Made by a program: the position numbers and the translations under genes. A stretch of 64,000 bases of DNA from Stappia indica (GTDB taxonomy: Bacteria; Pseudomonadota; Alphaproteobacteria; Rhizobiales; Stappiaceae). Position 1 is the stretch's first letter; each line of letters opens with the position of its first letter. Below are positions 44,180-52,158 of this stretch, in pieces. Location of the stretch: positions 248,001 to 312,000 of the forward strand of contig NZ_JAIVMG010000003.1 in NCBI RefSeq assembly GCF_020177335.1, written 5' to 3'. Under the pieces are notes generated by a model. The model was not told the origin of the DNA, ran no database searches, and worked only from the letters and a program-made list of their open reading frames with translations.

Positions 44180-44851
44180 TCAGAAGGCGCAGGAGGCTTC
44201 GAACCGGCATTCGCGCCCGCCGGTGGGATGGCGCAGGGTGAGGCTTTCGGCGTGCAACTGCAGACGCGGCGCAGCGTCCAGCGCCTCCGGCCCGGCGTAA
44301 AGCCGGTCGCCGAGGATCGGATGGCCAAGGCTGAGCATATGCACCCGCAATTGATGCGAGCGGCCGGTGAGCGGGAACAGGCGCAGGCGCGTCGTGCCAT
44401 TCTCGTGGGCAAGCACCTGCCAGCGGGTCTGGGCCGGTTTGCCCCGTTCATGATCGACCATCTGCCGCGGCCGGTTCGGCCAGTCGCAGATGAGCGGCAG
44501 GTCGATCTCGCCTTCGCTTCCCGCTACCTCTCCCCAGACCCGGGCGATATAGGTCTTGGAGAGCTTGCGCCGTTCGAACTGCAATCCCAGATGCCGCTGC
44601 GCCGCCGGGTTCATCGCCATCACCACCACCCCGGAGGTGTCCATGTCGAGCCGATGCACCAGACGCGCTTCCGGCAGGCGTGCCCGTGCCCGGGTCTCCA
44701 GACAATCGGCCAGTTCCGGCGCCTTGCCGGGAACGGTCAACAAACCACTCGGCTTGTCGAAGACGACCAGATCCGCGTCCTGATGCAGGATCGTCAGGAA
44801 CGGCTCGCACGGAGGTGCATAGACCAGGGGAGGGAGGGCAGCGGACGACAT
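44180..44851 (-). CDS. RluA family pseudouridine synthase
   Basis: The 223-residue protein lacks an S4 domain and has the RluA motif HRLDMDTSGVVVMA with the catalytic Asp, plus GRSHQLRVHMLSLGHPILGD and KPSGLLTVPG at the start. By length and motif it resembles RluA itself, which modifies U746 of 23S rRNA and U32 of tRNAs, but other single-domain members have different targets. It is upstream of the cell wall hydrolase gene on the same strand with a 243-base gap that has a short GC hairpin at 44083-44102. Confidence 0.9.
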   Translation of the reverse strand: MSSAALPPLVYAPPCEPFLTILHQDADLVVFDKPSGLLTVPGKAPELADCLETRARARLPEARLVHRLDMDTSGVVVMAMNPAAQRHLGLQFERRKLSKTYIARVWGEVAGSEGEIDLPLICDWPNRPRQMVDHERGKPAQTRWQVLAHENGTTRLRLFPLTGRSHQLRVHMLSLGHPILGDRLYAGPEALDAAPRLQLHAESLTLRHPTGGRECRFEASCAF

Positions 44852-44940
44852 GCCGTCCCTTTACCGCGCCCGGCCGCCCACGCGCAATGCACCATGTGCT
44901 TCCACCCCGCGCGCAGAGGGCTTTCTGCTTTCCCGCGCGG

Positions 44941-45429
44941 TCAGCGGGTCTCGCCGGCGGGAAAGATCATGCAGGTTTCCACACCATGGGCGATCAGCTT
45001 GCCGTTCTCATCGACGAGCCGCGCCTCGGAGGTGGCCATGCGCCGGCCCCGATGCAGCACCGTTCCGTCGCAGATGACCCGGCCGCTGGTCTGAAACAGC
45101 GGGCGGACGTTGTTCACCTTGAATTCTATGGTGGTGTACCCCTCGCCGGGCTGCAAGGTGGTGTGAACCGCGCAGCCAAGCGCGGAATCCAGGATGGTGG
45201 CGATCCAGCCGCCATGTACCATGCCCATCGGATTGTAATGGGCAAAGCCCGGCTCGCCCTCGAAGCGGGCGCTGCCGTCCTCGACCTCGGTCAGGATGAA
45301 ATTCATGGTCTGGCAGATCGGTGGTGCGGGGAAGCGGCCATCGAGCATCGCCCGAAGCATGGCAAGGCCGGTCATGGTCGCGGTTTCGGCCCGATCGGCC
45401 AGCCCGAATGTCCGCTCCTGAAAATCCAT
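44941..45429 (-). CDS. Hotdog-fold thioesterase, PaaI type
   Basis: The 162-residue protein is a hotdog-fold acyl-CoA thioesterase. Core motif: HYNPMGMVHGGWIATILDSALGCAV, with the Asp and HGG typical of PaaI-like enzymes, followed by YTTIEFKVNNVRPL. They hydrolyse aryl or acyl-CoA esters. It is divergent from a MarR gene, and the two operator-like sequences between them have the same core, so the MarR protein likely represses it. Confidence 0.88.
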   Translation of the reverse strand: MDFQERTFGLADRAETATMTGLAMLRAMLDGRFPAPPICQTMNFILTEVEDGSARFEGEPGFAHYNPMGMVHGGWIATILDSALGCAVHTTLQPGEGYTTIEFKVNNVRPLFQTSGRVICDGTVLHRGRRMATSEARLVDENGKLIAHGVETCMIFPAGETR

Positions 45430-45451
45430 CTGTCATGCTCCCGGTTTATGC

Positions 45452-45463
45452 GTGTATCAGCAC
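45452..45463 (-). promoter_or_regulatory. MarR-type operator, thioesterase side
   Basis: GTGTATCAGCAC lies 23 bases before the thioesterase start within a wider TTATG...CATAA frame (45447-45468). Its inverse complement recurs with one change near the MarR gene, so the pair is probably bound by the same regulator. Confidence 0.6.
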
Positions 45464-45535
45464 ATAATCACGAGCCGATGTGCAAGGCAATGGCCTGGCG
45501 AAGCAGGGAGGTGATGCGAAGGTTCCATAAAATAA

Positions 45536-45547
45536 GTGCTGATGCAC
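45536..45547 (+). promoter_or_regulatory. MarR-type operator, MarR side
   Basis: GTGCTGATGCAC is the reverse complement of the site at 45452-45463 with a single difference (11/12). It lies 28 bases before ATG 45576 and would overlap the MarR promoter. Confidence 0.6.
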
Positions 45548-45575
45548 GGAAATCGCGGCCATGCTAGCATGCGCC

Positions 45576-46040
45576 ATGAGCAACGATCTCTTGTGTTCCT
45601 GTCACCGGCTGCGCCGCGCCGGGCGCGCGGTGACCCGCCTTTACGAACGGGCGCTGGATGGCAGCGGCGTGACCATCTCGCAATTCGCGGTGCTGGCGGC
45701 GCTGGGCGAAGGGCACGCGCGCAGCGTGTCGGAACTTGCACGGCTTCTGGGCAGCGATCGCACCACCATGACCCGGACGTTGGAGCGCCTTCTCGCCGCC
45801 GGTCTCTTGCGGGAGGACCCTGGCGAGGATCAGCGCGAGCACCGGGTCATGCTGACCGATACGGGGCGGACGGCCTTTGCCGGAGCGGTCGCTTGCTGGC
45901 GCCGGGCGGAAGGCACGCTCAACCGGGCGATGGGGCCGGAACGGCTGGCCCTGTTGTGGCAGTTGCTGGAGGAGGCGGAAACGGCGACGCGAAGTTTCGA
46001 TCCGTCCCGCGCGGCGCGCAAGGCGCGAGAAGAGCTGTAG
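45576..46040 (+). CDS. MarR family transcriptional regulator
   Basis: The 154-residue protein has a MarR winged helix: SVSELARLLGSDRTTMTRTLERLLAAGLL followed by the wing DQREHRVMLTDTGR. An N-terminal CSCHRLRR is notable for two close Cys residues, which could serve redox sensing as in some MarR proteins. ATG 45576 is preferred, though ATG 45561 is possible. The divergent thioesterase gene and the shared operators make it the likely regulator of that gene. Confidence 0.88.
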   Translation: MSNDLLCSCHRLRRAGRAVTRLYERALDGSGVTISQFAVLAALGEGHARSVSELARLLGSDRTTMTRTLERLLAAGLLREDPGEDQREHRVMLTDTGRTAFAGAVACWRRAEGTLNRAMGPERLALLWQLLEEAETATRSFDPSRAARKAREEL

Positions 46041-46057
46041 ACGGGGGCGTAGCCGGG

Positions 46058-47023
46058 CTATCGGCCGCCGACCCGCAGGCCGAGCGCCGGGCGCTCCTTC
46101 AGCACCTCCCGGCGGAAGCGGAACAGCGCCGCTGGCCGGCCACCGGTCTGGGTCGAGGTCTCGCCCGTGGGTTCGACCAGCTCGGCCTTGTCCACCAGAC
46201 GGCGGAAGTTCTGCTTGTGCACGTGGCGCCCGGAAATCGCCTCGACGCAGCGCTGCAGGTCGGTCAGCGTGAAGGTGCGCGGCATCAGTTCGAACACCAC
46301 CGGGCGGTATTTCAGCTTGGCGCGCAGGCGGGAGATGGCAGTTGCCAGGATCCGCCGGTGGTCGTAGAGCATCGCCTGGCCGAGTGGCGGCAGGCAGGGG
46401 CGCTCCAGCGCCGCCGGGCGTCCGTCGCGCCGCGCCTCGGCAAGAAGGCCGGCCTCGAACAACAGTTCGAACCGGTCGAGCACCTTTTCCTCGTCCCAGA
46501 TCCCGTCCTGAATGTCGAAGGCCTGATGCATCCGGTCCTCGCGGCTTTGCGCGCGCGGCGGGCTGCCCGCCGGCACCGGTGCGGCCACCCAGCGCTCCAG
46601 CGCTGGCAGGATGTGCTCGGTGACGATGCCCGGGCAGCCGGAGCGCCAGTCCTCCCAGGGGAAGAAATCGTACCAGGAGCGCCAGGTGGCGTTCTCGCGC
46701 GCCAGCGCCTCTTCCGATTCGCTGGTTTGCCGCGCCAGCGCCAGATAGCCGACCGAGACCACATGTGGGCCTTCGTCGCTGTGGATGTGATGGCGGCCCC
46801 GATCTCCGAAGGTGTAGAGCTGTTCCACATAGCCGAGGGTCAGCGCGGTCTGTTCCTCCACCCATTCGCGCAGGCCGATCTCGAAGGTGCGATGACGCTC
46901 CGGGTCGAACGGACCGAAAGGCAGGGACGGTGCCTGCTGGGCAACCGGTGTCGCCACGGTCAGTACCAGCGGCTGCGGGTCATCGACCGCGACGATCACC
47001 GCGTTGAGGCCAATCTCGATCAT
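46058..47023 (-). CDS. nadQ: NadQ/NrtR-like repressor of NAD synthesis (COG4111 type)
   Basis: The N-terminal half is Nudix-like: IGLNAVIVAV at the start and a degenerate Nudix box around TFEIGLREWVEEQTAL, then YVEQLYTFGDRGRH. The C-terminal part has the NrtR-type winged helix: MPRTFTLTDLQRCVEAISG, KQNFRRLVDKAELVE and GGRPAALFRF. NrtR and NadQ regulators sense NAD metabolites and repress NAD genes; in alphaproteobacteria NadQ is known as regulator of nadABC. Length 321 residues from ATG 47023, seven bases after the phosphatase stop. The matching operator candidate is at 32884-32943. Confidence 0.8.
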   Translation of the reverse strand: MIEIGLNAVIVAVDDPQPLVLTVATPVAQQAPSLPFGPFDPERHRTFEIGLREWVEEQTALTLGYVEQLYTFGDRGRHHIHSDEGPHVVSVGYLALARQTSESEEALARENATWRSWYDFFPWEDWRSGCPGIVTEHILPALERWVAAPVPAGSPPRAQSREDRMHQAFDIQDGIWDEEKVLDRFELLFEAGLLAEARRDGRPAALERPCLPPLGQAMLYDHRRILATAISRLRAKLKYRPVVFELMPRTFTLTDLQRCVEAISGRHVHKQNFRRLVDKAELVEPTGETSTQTGGRPAALFRFRREVLKERPALGLRVGGR

Positions 47024-47030
47024 CGGCCGG

Positions 47031-47564
47031 TCAGCGCTCCACCCCGGCCACAGGGACCGGTTCCAGCGGTACGGTGAACGGGGTCCCCTGGAAAGCGTCC
47101 GCGCCCCGGCCAATCGCCCTTATGCCGTCGATCATCCGGCCGTCCCGATCGAGCAGCCGGTCGGCGATCGCCACCAGCCGGGCATTCGGCGTCGCCGAGG
47201 CGGAGGCCGAACGCAAGGCTGCCGCCAGCCCGGCCTCGCAGGCATCGGGCCGCAGGGCACAGGCGGTGATGTAGGCGGCTGCCGTGGAGCGGCTGATGCC
47301 GGCAAAGCAATGGATCACCATCGGCGTTGTCCCGTCCCAGTCGGCGACGAAGTCGAGTAACTGGCGCACATGCGCCTCTCCGGGCGGGGTCATGCCCTCG
47401 GCCGGGGTGGTGATGTCATGGAAGGACAGGAACAGATGATCGTCTTCGGCGATTTCCGGCGGTCGCGGCACCACCGTTCCGGCGCTGATCAGGGTCACCA
47501 GCCGGCGGGCGCCGGTAACCCGCACCGTTTCCGGCAGATGCGCGAGAGAGCAAACGGTGATCAT
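47031..47564 (-). CDS. Tyrosine phosphatase-like protein
   Basis: The 177-residue protein carries the protein tyrosine phosphatase signature HCFAGISRSTAAAY (H-C-x5-R-S) and a general-acid region FHDITTPAEG. The substrate could be phosphoprotein or a small phosphate ester. It lies in an operon-like row with the HD hydrolase upstream and nadQ downstream (7-base gap), so it may have a role linked to nucleotide or NAD metabolism; this is inference from context. ATG 47564 is chosen. Confidence 0.85.
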   Translation of the reverse strand: MITVCSLAHLPETVRVTGARRLVTLISAGTVVPRPPEIAEDDHLFLSFHDITTPAEGMTPPGEAHVRQLLDFVADWDGTTPMVIHCFAGISRSTAAAYITACALRPDACEAGLAAALRSASASATPNARLVAIADRLLDRDGRMIDGIRAIGRGADAFQGTPFTVPLEPVPVAGVER

Positions 47565-47605
47565 GGCGAGGCCTCCGTATCGGCGATGCTGTCGCAAGGT
47601 AGCAG

Positions 47606-47633
47606 GTCTGGCGTCTGGCGTCTGGCGTCTGGT
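47606..47633. repeat. Four tandem copies of a 7-base unit
   Basis: GTCTGGC occurs three times in a row (47606-47626), followed by GTCTGGT. The array lies in the 105-base gap between the HD hydrolase and the phosphatase genes, upstream of the phosphatase start. Such short tandems can change copy number by slippage, which would alter the spacing in this leader. Confidence 0.8.
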
Positions 47634-47669
47634 GCCGGGCGCTGGGGATCTGCTGCGGTCTTCCGTGTC

Positions 47670-48302
47670 TCACCGGCGCGGTGTCTGGGTCGCGCGTGCC
47701 TGTTCGATCTCGGTGAAGCGAGCGAGAAAACGTGCCTGGGCCTCCGCAGGAGGCAGCGGGGCGAGGCCGAGCCTCGGCGCGCCTTGCGGCCCGTCGTCGA
47801 AGCCACGCGGCCGGCCGAACAGGCGCCCGGCCTCCCGGTCGTCGAATCCGGCCAGTTCGACCGCTTCGAAATAGGCGGAAATCATGTCGGCGCGCTTGGC
47901 CAGGGTCTTGACCGTCTTTGGTGTCTCCGCCGGCAGGCCGAAACGCAGGTGAATGGCGCCCTGAAGCCGCGCCTCGATCTCCTTGTAACTGCCGCCCATC
48001 ACCGTCTTGAAGGGCGAAATCATGTCGCCGATCACATACTCCGGCGCGTCATGCAGCAGCACGACCAGGCACCAGTGCGGCGGCAGGTCCGGCTTCAGCC
48101 GCCGGGCCAGCTCCTCCACCAAAAGCGAATGCTCGGCCACCGAGAAGGCGTTGTCGCCGATGGTTTGTCCGTTCCAGCGGGCGACGCGGGCGAGCCCGTG
48201 GGCAATGTCCTCGACCTCGATGTCGAGCGGCGAGGGATCGAGCAGGTTGAGGCGGCGGCCGGAGAGCATTCGTTGCCAGGCGCGGGGTTCGGTCGATTTC
48301 AT
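47670..48302 (-). CDS. HD domain hydrolase (YfbR-like)
   Basis: The 210-residue protein has the HD metal motif: SVAEHSLLVEEL gives the first His, LLHDAPEYVIGD the HD pair, and ADMISAYFEAVEL the last Asp. The closest known type is YfbR, a 5'-nucleotidase for deoxynucleoside monophosphates, though many HD proteins differ. It lies downstream of ygfZ (57 bases) and upstream of the phosphatase and nadQ genes. Confidence 0.88.
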   Translation of the reverse strand: MKSTEPRAWQRMLSGRRLNLLDPSPLDIEVEDIAHGLARVARWNGQTIGDNAFSVAEHSLLVEELARRLKPDLPPHWCLVVLLHDAPEYVIGDMISPFKTVMGGSYKEIEARLQGAIHLRFGLPAETPKTVKTLAKRADMISAYFEAVELAGFDDREAGRLFGRPRGFDDGPQGAPRLGLAPLPPAEAQARFLARFTEIEQARATQTPRR

Positions 48303-48359
48303 GGAGCCCGTTCGTGTGATCGCGTCGGTGGGAAGCGTGGTCGGTCTCGGCCGCCCATG

Positions 48360-49244
48360 TCAATCGTCGGCGGACGCTGTCTCCGGCCAGGTGAACCGGG
48401 CAAACTCGGGCAGGGCGAACCGGAGCGCGACGCCGTCTGCGGCAACCGTCGTGCCGGCGGCCTGAGCTGCCGCCACCCGGTCGAGACGGACAAGGGCGAG
48501 CCCTCGCGTGCCATCGACGGAACCGAGCGTGCCAACCGGCTTTCCGCCGGCTTCAATGGTGCTGCCGGAGGCGGGGAGCGCGGTGTCCGAGGTGACCTTG
48601 ACGATGCGCCGGCGCGCGGTGCCGCGATGCTGCATCCGGCTCACCACTTCCTGACCGATGAAACAGCCCTTGTCGAAGGCAACGCCGTTCAGGTCGTCCA
48701 TATCAACGTCATGCGGGAAGACATCGCCATAGGCAAAGTCGAACGGCGCTTCGGGAACGCCAAGGGCGATCCGGTGCCGGCGGTAGGCGGCGGCGTCCGC
48801 CGTCGTCTCTGCGAAGGGAGAGCCATCGCCGGACGCGGGCACGACGGCCCTCTGTCCGAGGGTGGCAAGCCGGGGATCGGCCCCATGGGCAAGGGCGCTG
48901 TCCGGCGCAGTGACCTCGCCGCCCCAAAGGGCCAGAACCGCCGTTTCCGCGCTGATATCGGCGATCTCCACCTTGCTCCGCAGCCGGTAGAAGGTCAGCC
49001 GCTTGACCAGATCGCCGGCGGCGGCGCGCGGCAGGTCAAGCAGGTAGTCCTCTCCCTGGCGGAAAATGAGGAAGCCGAACAGGATCTTGCCCTGGGGCGT
49101 CAGCAACGCGCCCGTTCCGGCGCCGTTCTCCTCGATCCGGTCGAGATCGCAGGTCAGGAGATTTTGCAGGAACCCGCGCGCCTCCGGCCCGCCGACCCGC
49201 ACCACGCCCCGGTCTGCCAGATGCGCGATCTTGCCCATGCCCAT
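48360..49244 (-). CDS. ygfZ: Folate-binding protein YgfZ (GcvT-like)
   Basis: YgfZ supports synthesis or repair of some Fe-S enzymes, among them the tRNA methylthiolase MiaB in E. coli. The signature K-G-C-x-x-G-Q-E is present as FDKGCFIGQEVVSRMQHRG, and the N-terminal GcvT-like fold appears as RGFLQNLLTCDLDRI and LTPQGKILFGFLI. ATG 49244 has GGAGGGAACGC in front; 294 residues. It is the first gene of the row ygfZ-HD-phosphatase-nadQ. Confidence 0.93.
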   Translation of the reverse strand: MGMGKIAHLADRGVVRVGGPEARGFLQNLLTCDLDRIEENGAGTGALLTPQGKILFGFLIFRQGEDYLLDLPRAAAGDLVKRLTFYRLRSKVEIADISAETAVLALWGGEVTAPDSALAHGADPRLATLGQRAVVPASGDGSPFAETTADAAAYRRHRIALGVPEAPFDFAYGDVFPHDVDMDDLNGVAFDKGCFIGQEVVSRMQHRGTARRRIVKVTSDTALPASGSTIEAGGKPVGTLGSVDGTRGLALVRLDRVAAAQAAGTTVAADGVALRFALPEFARFTWPETASADD

Positions 49245-49365
49245 GCGTTCCCTCCGTCCGTGTCCGTCCGTCGTTTCAAGGCTGTAAGCGACATAGGCCG
49301 GATCGACGGGTGCAACAAGGGGGGCGAACCGGGTTATCCGCCGATCCGGCGCGGAGGGCTTTGTT

Positions 49366-50133
49366 TCAGGCCGGATCAAGAACCGGCGCTGTCGCGCTGT
49401 GGCTGGGGGAAAGGTCGGCCAGCCGCGCCCGGGGCGGGATCGGCCGGATGGTGAAAAGGCGGGGAATGCGCTGGGTGTCGGCGTCGCTGGCCAGCGCCAT
49501 CAGTGCCTCGATCTGGTCGCCGACCCGGCGATGGGTCTCGGTCTCGATGCGGATCCGCCGCCAGACATGCCGCTGGATGACAAGGTCCAGGCAGGCCTTC
49601 AGCTCCCCGATCAGGAATTCGAGATCGAGGGTCGGCAGGCTGAGATAGCTTCGCAGCTCATCGAAGACGGTCTTCAGCACCGCCGCATAGGCCATCTGTT
49701 CGGCTGAAGGACGCAGCTCGTTGATATCGAGGCACTGGATCTGTGCTTCCTCCCGGGCGGTTTCGATGAAAGCGGCGATCTCCGCCGCCGAGGCGGTGAT
49801 GGTGCCATCCTCCAGCGACAGCTGGCGCATCAAGAGGGCAGCTTCGAAAATATCCAGAATGCGTCGGGACAACAGATGCACCAGCTGGCGCAGGGCCTGT
49901 TCCTGCGCCGGATGACACTCCACGAAGTTCATCTCGATGATGTCGAAAAGGCCTGCCTCGAAGGCTTCGCCGACCTTGCGCAGACAGGGCGTGTGCTCCA
50001 GCAGCGCATTGACCGCCGGAAGGGCGTCGGCCTCGATCGGGCAGTCGCTCATGCGGATGTCGTCGATGTCGGTGAACAGATCCGGGACCGGCAGGTTTCT
50101 GATGGCTTGGGTGGTGAGCACGGTGATCTCCAT
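49366..50133 (-). CDS. Unrecognised mostly helical protein
   Basis: The 255-residue product is rich in Leu, Ala, Glu and Ile and looks almost wholly helical and cytosolic; no signal peptide or membrane helix. It contains four Cys in the N-terminal half (DCPIEA, TPCLRK, VECHPA and a later QCLDIN). The tail (PRARLADLSPSHS) seems disordered. I recognise no family. ATG 50133 is used (MEITVLTTQA); further upstream starts are also open. It lies upstream of ygfZ on the same strand with a 121-base gap. Confidence 0.7.
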   Translation of the reverse strand: MEITVLTTQAIRNLPVPDLFTDIDDIRMSDCPIEADALPAVNALLEHTPCLRKVGEAFEAGLFDIIEMNFVECHPAQEQALRQLVHLLSRRILDIFEAALLMRQLSLEDGTITASAAEIAAFIETAREEAQIQCLDINELRPSAEQMAYAAVLKTVFDELRSYLSLPTLDLEFLIGELKACLDLVIQRHVWRRIRIETETHRRVGDQIEALMALASDADTQRIPRLFTIRPIPPRARLADLSPSHSATAPVLDPA

Positions 50134-50468
50134 CGCGGACCTGGCGACCGCGTTTTGCAAGGTCTGGTTGTTCGGGTTTCGGGCCGGGAGGGGCCGATGC
50201 GGAAAAGCATTCCGAATCGCGCCCTGAGTCGCAACGTTGAATTGTAATTCGAAAGGCAAGTTTTTTCTTGTGACCCTGTTGAACACCTGTGGATGAGGGC
50301 TCGTGCGGGCGCTGTTGCCCCCGCATTCGCTCCGCTCGACCTGTGATGGCGATCACTGCGATGTGAACGCTGGCGCGGCATCTAACAATGCGGGCTAACC
50401 AGAGATTCACCGGTCGCCGCTAGGGTTTCCCGGACCGTCGGCGTGTACCGAGTAGGATGGGTGTGAAT
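50134..50468. other. Divergent intergenic region
   Basis: This 335-base region separates the starts of the unrecognised 255-residue protein and the L,D-transpeptidase, so it should contain two promoters. A T-rich run (AGTTTTTTCTTGTG near 50260) and a CGATCACTGCGATG region stand out, but I see no clear -35/-10 pair, palindrome, RNA gene or small gene. Confidence 0.4.
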
Positions 50469-51746
50469 ATGATCGGACTGATTTCGAACGGAGCGCATCT
50501 TCCGCGCGGCAGGATCGTTTTCGGAGTGGCGGCCTCGATGACGATGCTCGCTGCGCTGCTCGCCCACACGCCGGCACAGGCCCGCGATGCCGGCCAGTTG
50601 ACGCCGGTGGCCGGTCAGAGCGCGCCGGTGATCGCGCCGGATGATCCGTTGCAGGTGATCGTTTCGCTGAAGGAACAGCGTCTCGATGTCTACCGGGGCA
50701 CCCGGCTGATGGAGAGCTCGCGCATTTCCTCCGGCAAGCGCGGTTACGGTACGCCGACCGGCGTGTTCAGCATTCTGGAAAAGCGCCGCAAGCATTTCTC
50801 CAACATCTACGACAATGCCCCGATGCCCTACATGCAGCGTCTGACCTGGTCGGGCATCGCCCTGCATCAGGGGCGGGTGCCGAATTATCCGGCCTCCCAC
50901 GGCTGTGTCCGCCTGCCGGGGAAATTCGCCAAGCGGCTGTTTTCCCTGACCGAGCGCGGCGCCCACGTGGTGGTCACCCGTGAGTTGACACAGCCGGTGC
51001 CGATTTCCCATCCGCTCCTGCCGCAGCCGGCGACGCGCGCGACCGAGGTTGCCAGCCTGGATGAGGCGGTGGGAACGACCGGAGCTTTGCGCGGGGCGCT
51101 TGACGCAGGCAAGCCGGCCGCGGTCGCCGCGCTGGTCGTTGAGAAAGAGCGGGCCGCCGAGGAGCCGCGCGTTCCCTTGCGCATTCTGATCACCCGGACC
51201 GACGCCCGCGAGCGTCTGCGCGACATGCAGCGCCAGCTTCACCGGCTCGGTTATGCGCCGGGGCCGATCGACGGGGTGATGGGTCGCCGTACCCGCGAGG
51301 CTCTGCGCCTGTTCCAGGAAGGGGCCGACCTGCCGGTGACCGGTGAGCCGACCGACGTGGTGTTGCGTGCGCTCTATGCCGAGGCGGGCGAGCCCGGGCC
51401 GGCAACCGGCAAGCTCTACGTCCGGCGCAAGTTTCGCGAGCTCTATTCGGCCAATGTGGTGCTGAAGGATCCCGACGCACCGACCGGCACCCATATCTTC
51501 ACCGCGCTGGGGCCGGATGCGTCGGCGAAGGAGGGGGCCGCGCCCATGCGCTGGATGCAGGTGACGGCGGCGGAAACTCCGGGCGCGAGCGTTGCAACCG
51601 TGCTCGACCGAATCGAACTCTCCGACGAGACGCGCGCCTTCCTGGGTGCCCGGCTGGTGCCCGGAACCTCGCTGATCGTTACCGACCGGCCGTTTCGCCT
51701 GCACTCCGGCCTCGGGACGGATTTCGTCGTCACCACGCGGCAATAG
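50469..51746 (+). CDS. L,D-transpeptidase (YkuD) with peptidoglycan-binding domain
   Basis: A signal peptide (IVFGVAASMTMLAALLAHTPAQAR) precedes a YkuD domain with the catalytic motif SHGCVRLPGKF (His, Cys and Arg visible, about residues 141-151). Further on is a PG_binding_1 repeat (RDMQRQLHRLGYAPGPIDGVMGRRTREALRLFQ), then a C-terminal part of unknown fold. The enzyme cross-links peptidoglycan through meso-DAP or attaches proteins. ATG 50469 has GGATGG upstream; ATG 50457 is also possible. 425 residues. Confidence 0.92.
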   Translation: MIGLISNGAHLPRGRIVFGVAASMTMLAALLAHTPAQARDAGQLTPVAGQSAPVIAPDDPLQVIVSLKEQRLDVYRGTRLMESSRISSGKRGYGTPTGVFSILEKRRKHFSNIYDNAPMPYMQRLTWSGIALHQGRVPNYPASHGCVRLPGKFAKRLFSLTERGAHVVVTRELTQPVPISHPLLPQPATRATEVASLDEAVGTTGALRGALDAGKPAAVAALVVEKERAAEEPRVPLRILITRTDARERLRDMQRQLHRLGYAPGPIDGVMGRRTREALRLFQEGADLPVTGEPTDVVLRALYAEAGEPGPATGKLYVRRKFRELYSANVVLKDPDAPTGTHIFTALGPDASAKEGAAPMRWMQVTAAETPGASVATVLDRIELSDETRAFLGARLVPGTSLIVTDRPFRLHSGLGTDFVVTTRQ

Positions 51747-51829
51747 CCGGGCTTTGCCCAGAATGTCGTTCCTGCTCATGGGCATGTCGGCAATTGACAT
51801 GCACCATGGCAAGAAAGCAGGTTGTCTTT

Positions 51830-52101
51830 CTAGGGGCCAGACTCATAGATGAGGCTGACATGGCATGGGAAATGGCAAGAGGCTGCGAGGAAGGGCGTGC
51901 GGAGCGGGCTTGTTGCCCGGTCAAACGCGCTGACGACGCAGGGTGAAGCCATTTCCATGTCCTGAAGGATTTGACCGGATTGCGCTTGCTCATGCGTCGC
52001 GAAAGGCTGGAAAATGAACCACATTTCCTGCGCTTCCGCTTCTTGATCAGGAGCAATCCGCCTCAAACCATTTCAAGCTCATTTATGAGTCTGGACCCTA
52101 G
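51830..52101. mobile_element. 264-bp MITE with IS5-type ends and CTAG target duplication
   Basis: Inverted repeats GGGCCAGACTCATAGATGAG (51834-51853) and CTCATTTATGAGTCTGGACC (52078-52097) match at 18 of 20 positions. Each end is flanked by CTAG (51830-51833 and 52098-52101), which is a YTAR target, the 4-base duplication made by IS5-subgroup elements. The interior has no transposase and no convincing gene. So this is a miniature, non-autonomous element, inserted between the L,D-transpeptidase and uspA genes; its right end is 61 bases before the uspA start. Confidence 0.82.
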
Positions 52102-52158
52102 GGTATCACGATGCAGCCAGTGCTGGTTGGTTCGATCATCCCCAAAGGAGGCAGCACA

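Noticed and set aside
47606-47633. Short tandem repeats considered as a CRISPR fragment
   Set aside because: The units are seven bases long and directly adjacent without spacers, and no cas gene is near.
51834-52097. Interior of the MITE considered as a transposase fragment
   Set aside because: A 78-codon frame on the minus strand spans it, but I recognise no DDE motif or IS5 transposase sequence in it.
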